Positions 5,201 to 5,479 of a stretch of DNA of 5,479 bases are shown here, piece by piece; the first letter of the stretch is position 1; the number at the start of each line of letters is the position of its first letter. Below the pieces are notes generated by a model. The model did not search any database. It was given only the letters and a program-made list of their open reading frames with translations, and was not told the DNA's origin. Where the stretch lies: assembly GCA_003448835.1 (NCBI GenBank), contig DLXM01000185.1:4627-10105 (forward strand), read 5' to 3'. The position numbers were made by a program, and so were the translations under genes. The DNA comes from Bacteroidota bacterium (GTDB taxonomy: Bacteria > Bacteroidota > Rhodothermia > Balneolales > HLUCCA01).

Positions 5201-5479
5201 GTGCTCAGATATATCAAAACATAGAACAAAATTGAACTTAAAAAATAAAATAGGTGAAATTGTCCGAGAATCTCTAGGAAACAATGAGAAGGGACTAAAA
5301 AATATTGCTAACGCCGAAAGAATTTTAAAACAAGCGTATGAGGGACGATACTTCTTTGAGCTTATACAAAATGTAAGGGACGCAAATCGGGAAATTGATA
5401 TAGAAGGCAAAGTTTTCGTTGAAATTCTTGAAGATAAACTGACTATTTCCAATACAGGTGGGGAGTTTTCAGAAGCAGG
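5187..5479 (+). CDS. N-terminus of a sacsin-like / GHKL ATPase-domain protein (3' end outside window)
   Basis: The frame runs off the right edge with about 97 codons visible. The segment NIANAERILKQAYEGRYFFELIQNVRDAN (numbered from ATG 5187: residues 39-67) holds the Bergerat N-box E58-x-x-x-N62-x-x-D65-A66. It is followed by a strand pair VFVEILEDKLTISNTGGEFSEAG, where the glycine-rich end corresponds to the second ATP-binding box (LxIxNxGxxFsxxG). This is the pattern of sacsin-like N-terminal ATPase domains that begin very large bacterial proteins, often with a DUF3883 or nuclease-like C-terminus and often placed in defence islands. ATP binding is predicted from family knowledge; downstream domains cannot be seen. 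The start is uncertain: ATG 5187 gives a cysteine-rich leader (MQFCKCSDISKHRTK) unlike the family, whereas TTG 5232 (LNLKNKIGEIV) starts right at the conserved part. If TTG is used the gene begins at 5232. Confidence 0.75.
   Translation, partial: MQFCKCSDISKHRTKLNLKNKIGEIVRESLGNNEKGLKNIANAERILKQAYEGRYFFELIQNVRDANREIDIEGKVFVEILEDKLTISNTGGEFSEA

Noticed and set aside
4789..5235. Overlapping open frames on both strands in the gap before the ATPase
   Set aside because: They conflict with each other, lack ribosome sites and have no protein-like composition or recognised motif.

Overview
The window looks like chromosomal DNA of a Bacteroidota-type (FCB group) bacterium. The main evidence is a type IX secretion C-terminal sorting domain (NYPNPFNP ... 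LVK) at the left end. Its wording resembles the Balneolota/Rhodothermota, Ignavibacteria and Calditrichota branches more than classic gut Bacteroidetes. No rRNA, tRNA, CRISPR array or complete mobile element is visible. The taxonomic call is an inference from protein style.

Left part (1-2097, moderate GC, ordinary secreted functions): the 3' end of a large secreted T9SS cargo protein, then an alkaline phosphatase gene with a Tat/lipoprotein-like N-terminus. The phosphatase is split by a single-base frameshift near 1875-1877. The last metal-ligand histidine and the C-terminal strand-and-helix region lie in the other frame, downstream of a stop.

Middle part (2098-3042): a small region of gene debris. 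A RelE/ParE-type antitoxin is followed, with an ATGA overlap, by a toxin that ends after about 22 codons. Directly after it comes a fragment of an AHSA1/SRPBCC-domain protein that has no start codon and loses its family resemblance where the WWGP-type motif should begin. An intact DsrE-family protein follows.

Right-middle part (3194-4500): on the minus strand, an intact gene of the family usually labelled '3-methyladenine DNA glycosylase', convergent with the DsrE gene. Behind its start is an AT-rich gap of about 320 bp with several inverted repeats.

Right part (4501-5479, AT-rich accessory DNA): a small repeat protein of the DUF6150 type, a second ATGA-coupled reading frame that stops after 19 codons, about 370 bp with no convincing gene, and the N-terminus of a GHKL/sacsin-like ATPase that runs off the window. 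That ATPase class often belongs to large defence-associated proteins, so the most interesting biology may lie beyond the right edge.

Overall the genes do not form one pathway. The window reads as a stable gene neighbourhood running into an accessory region that has gained and lost small modules. No complete novel system can be demonstrated from the visible sequence.
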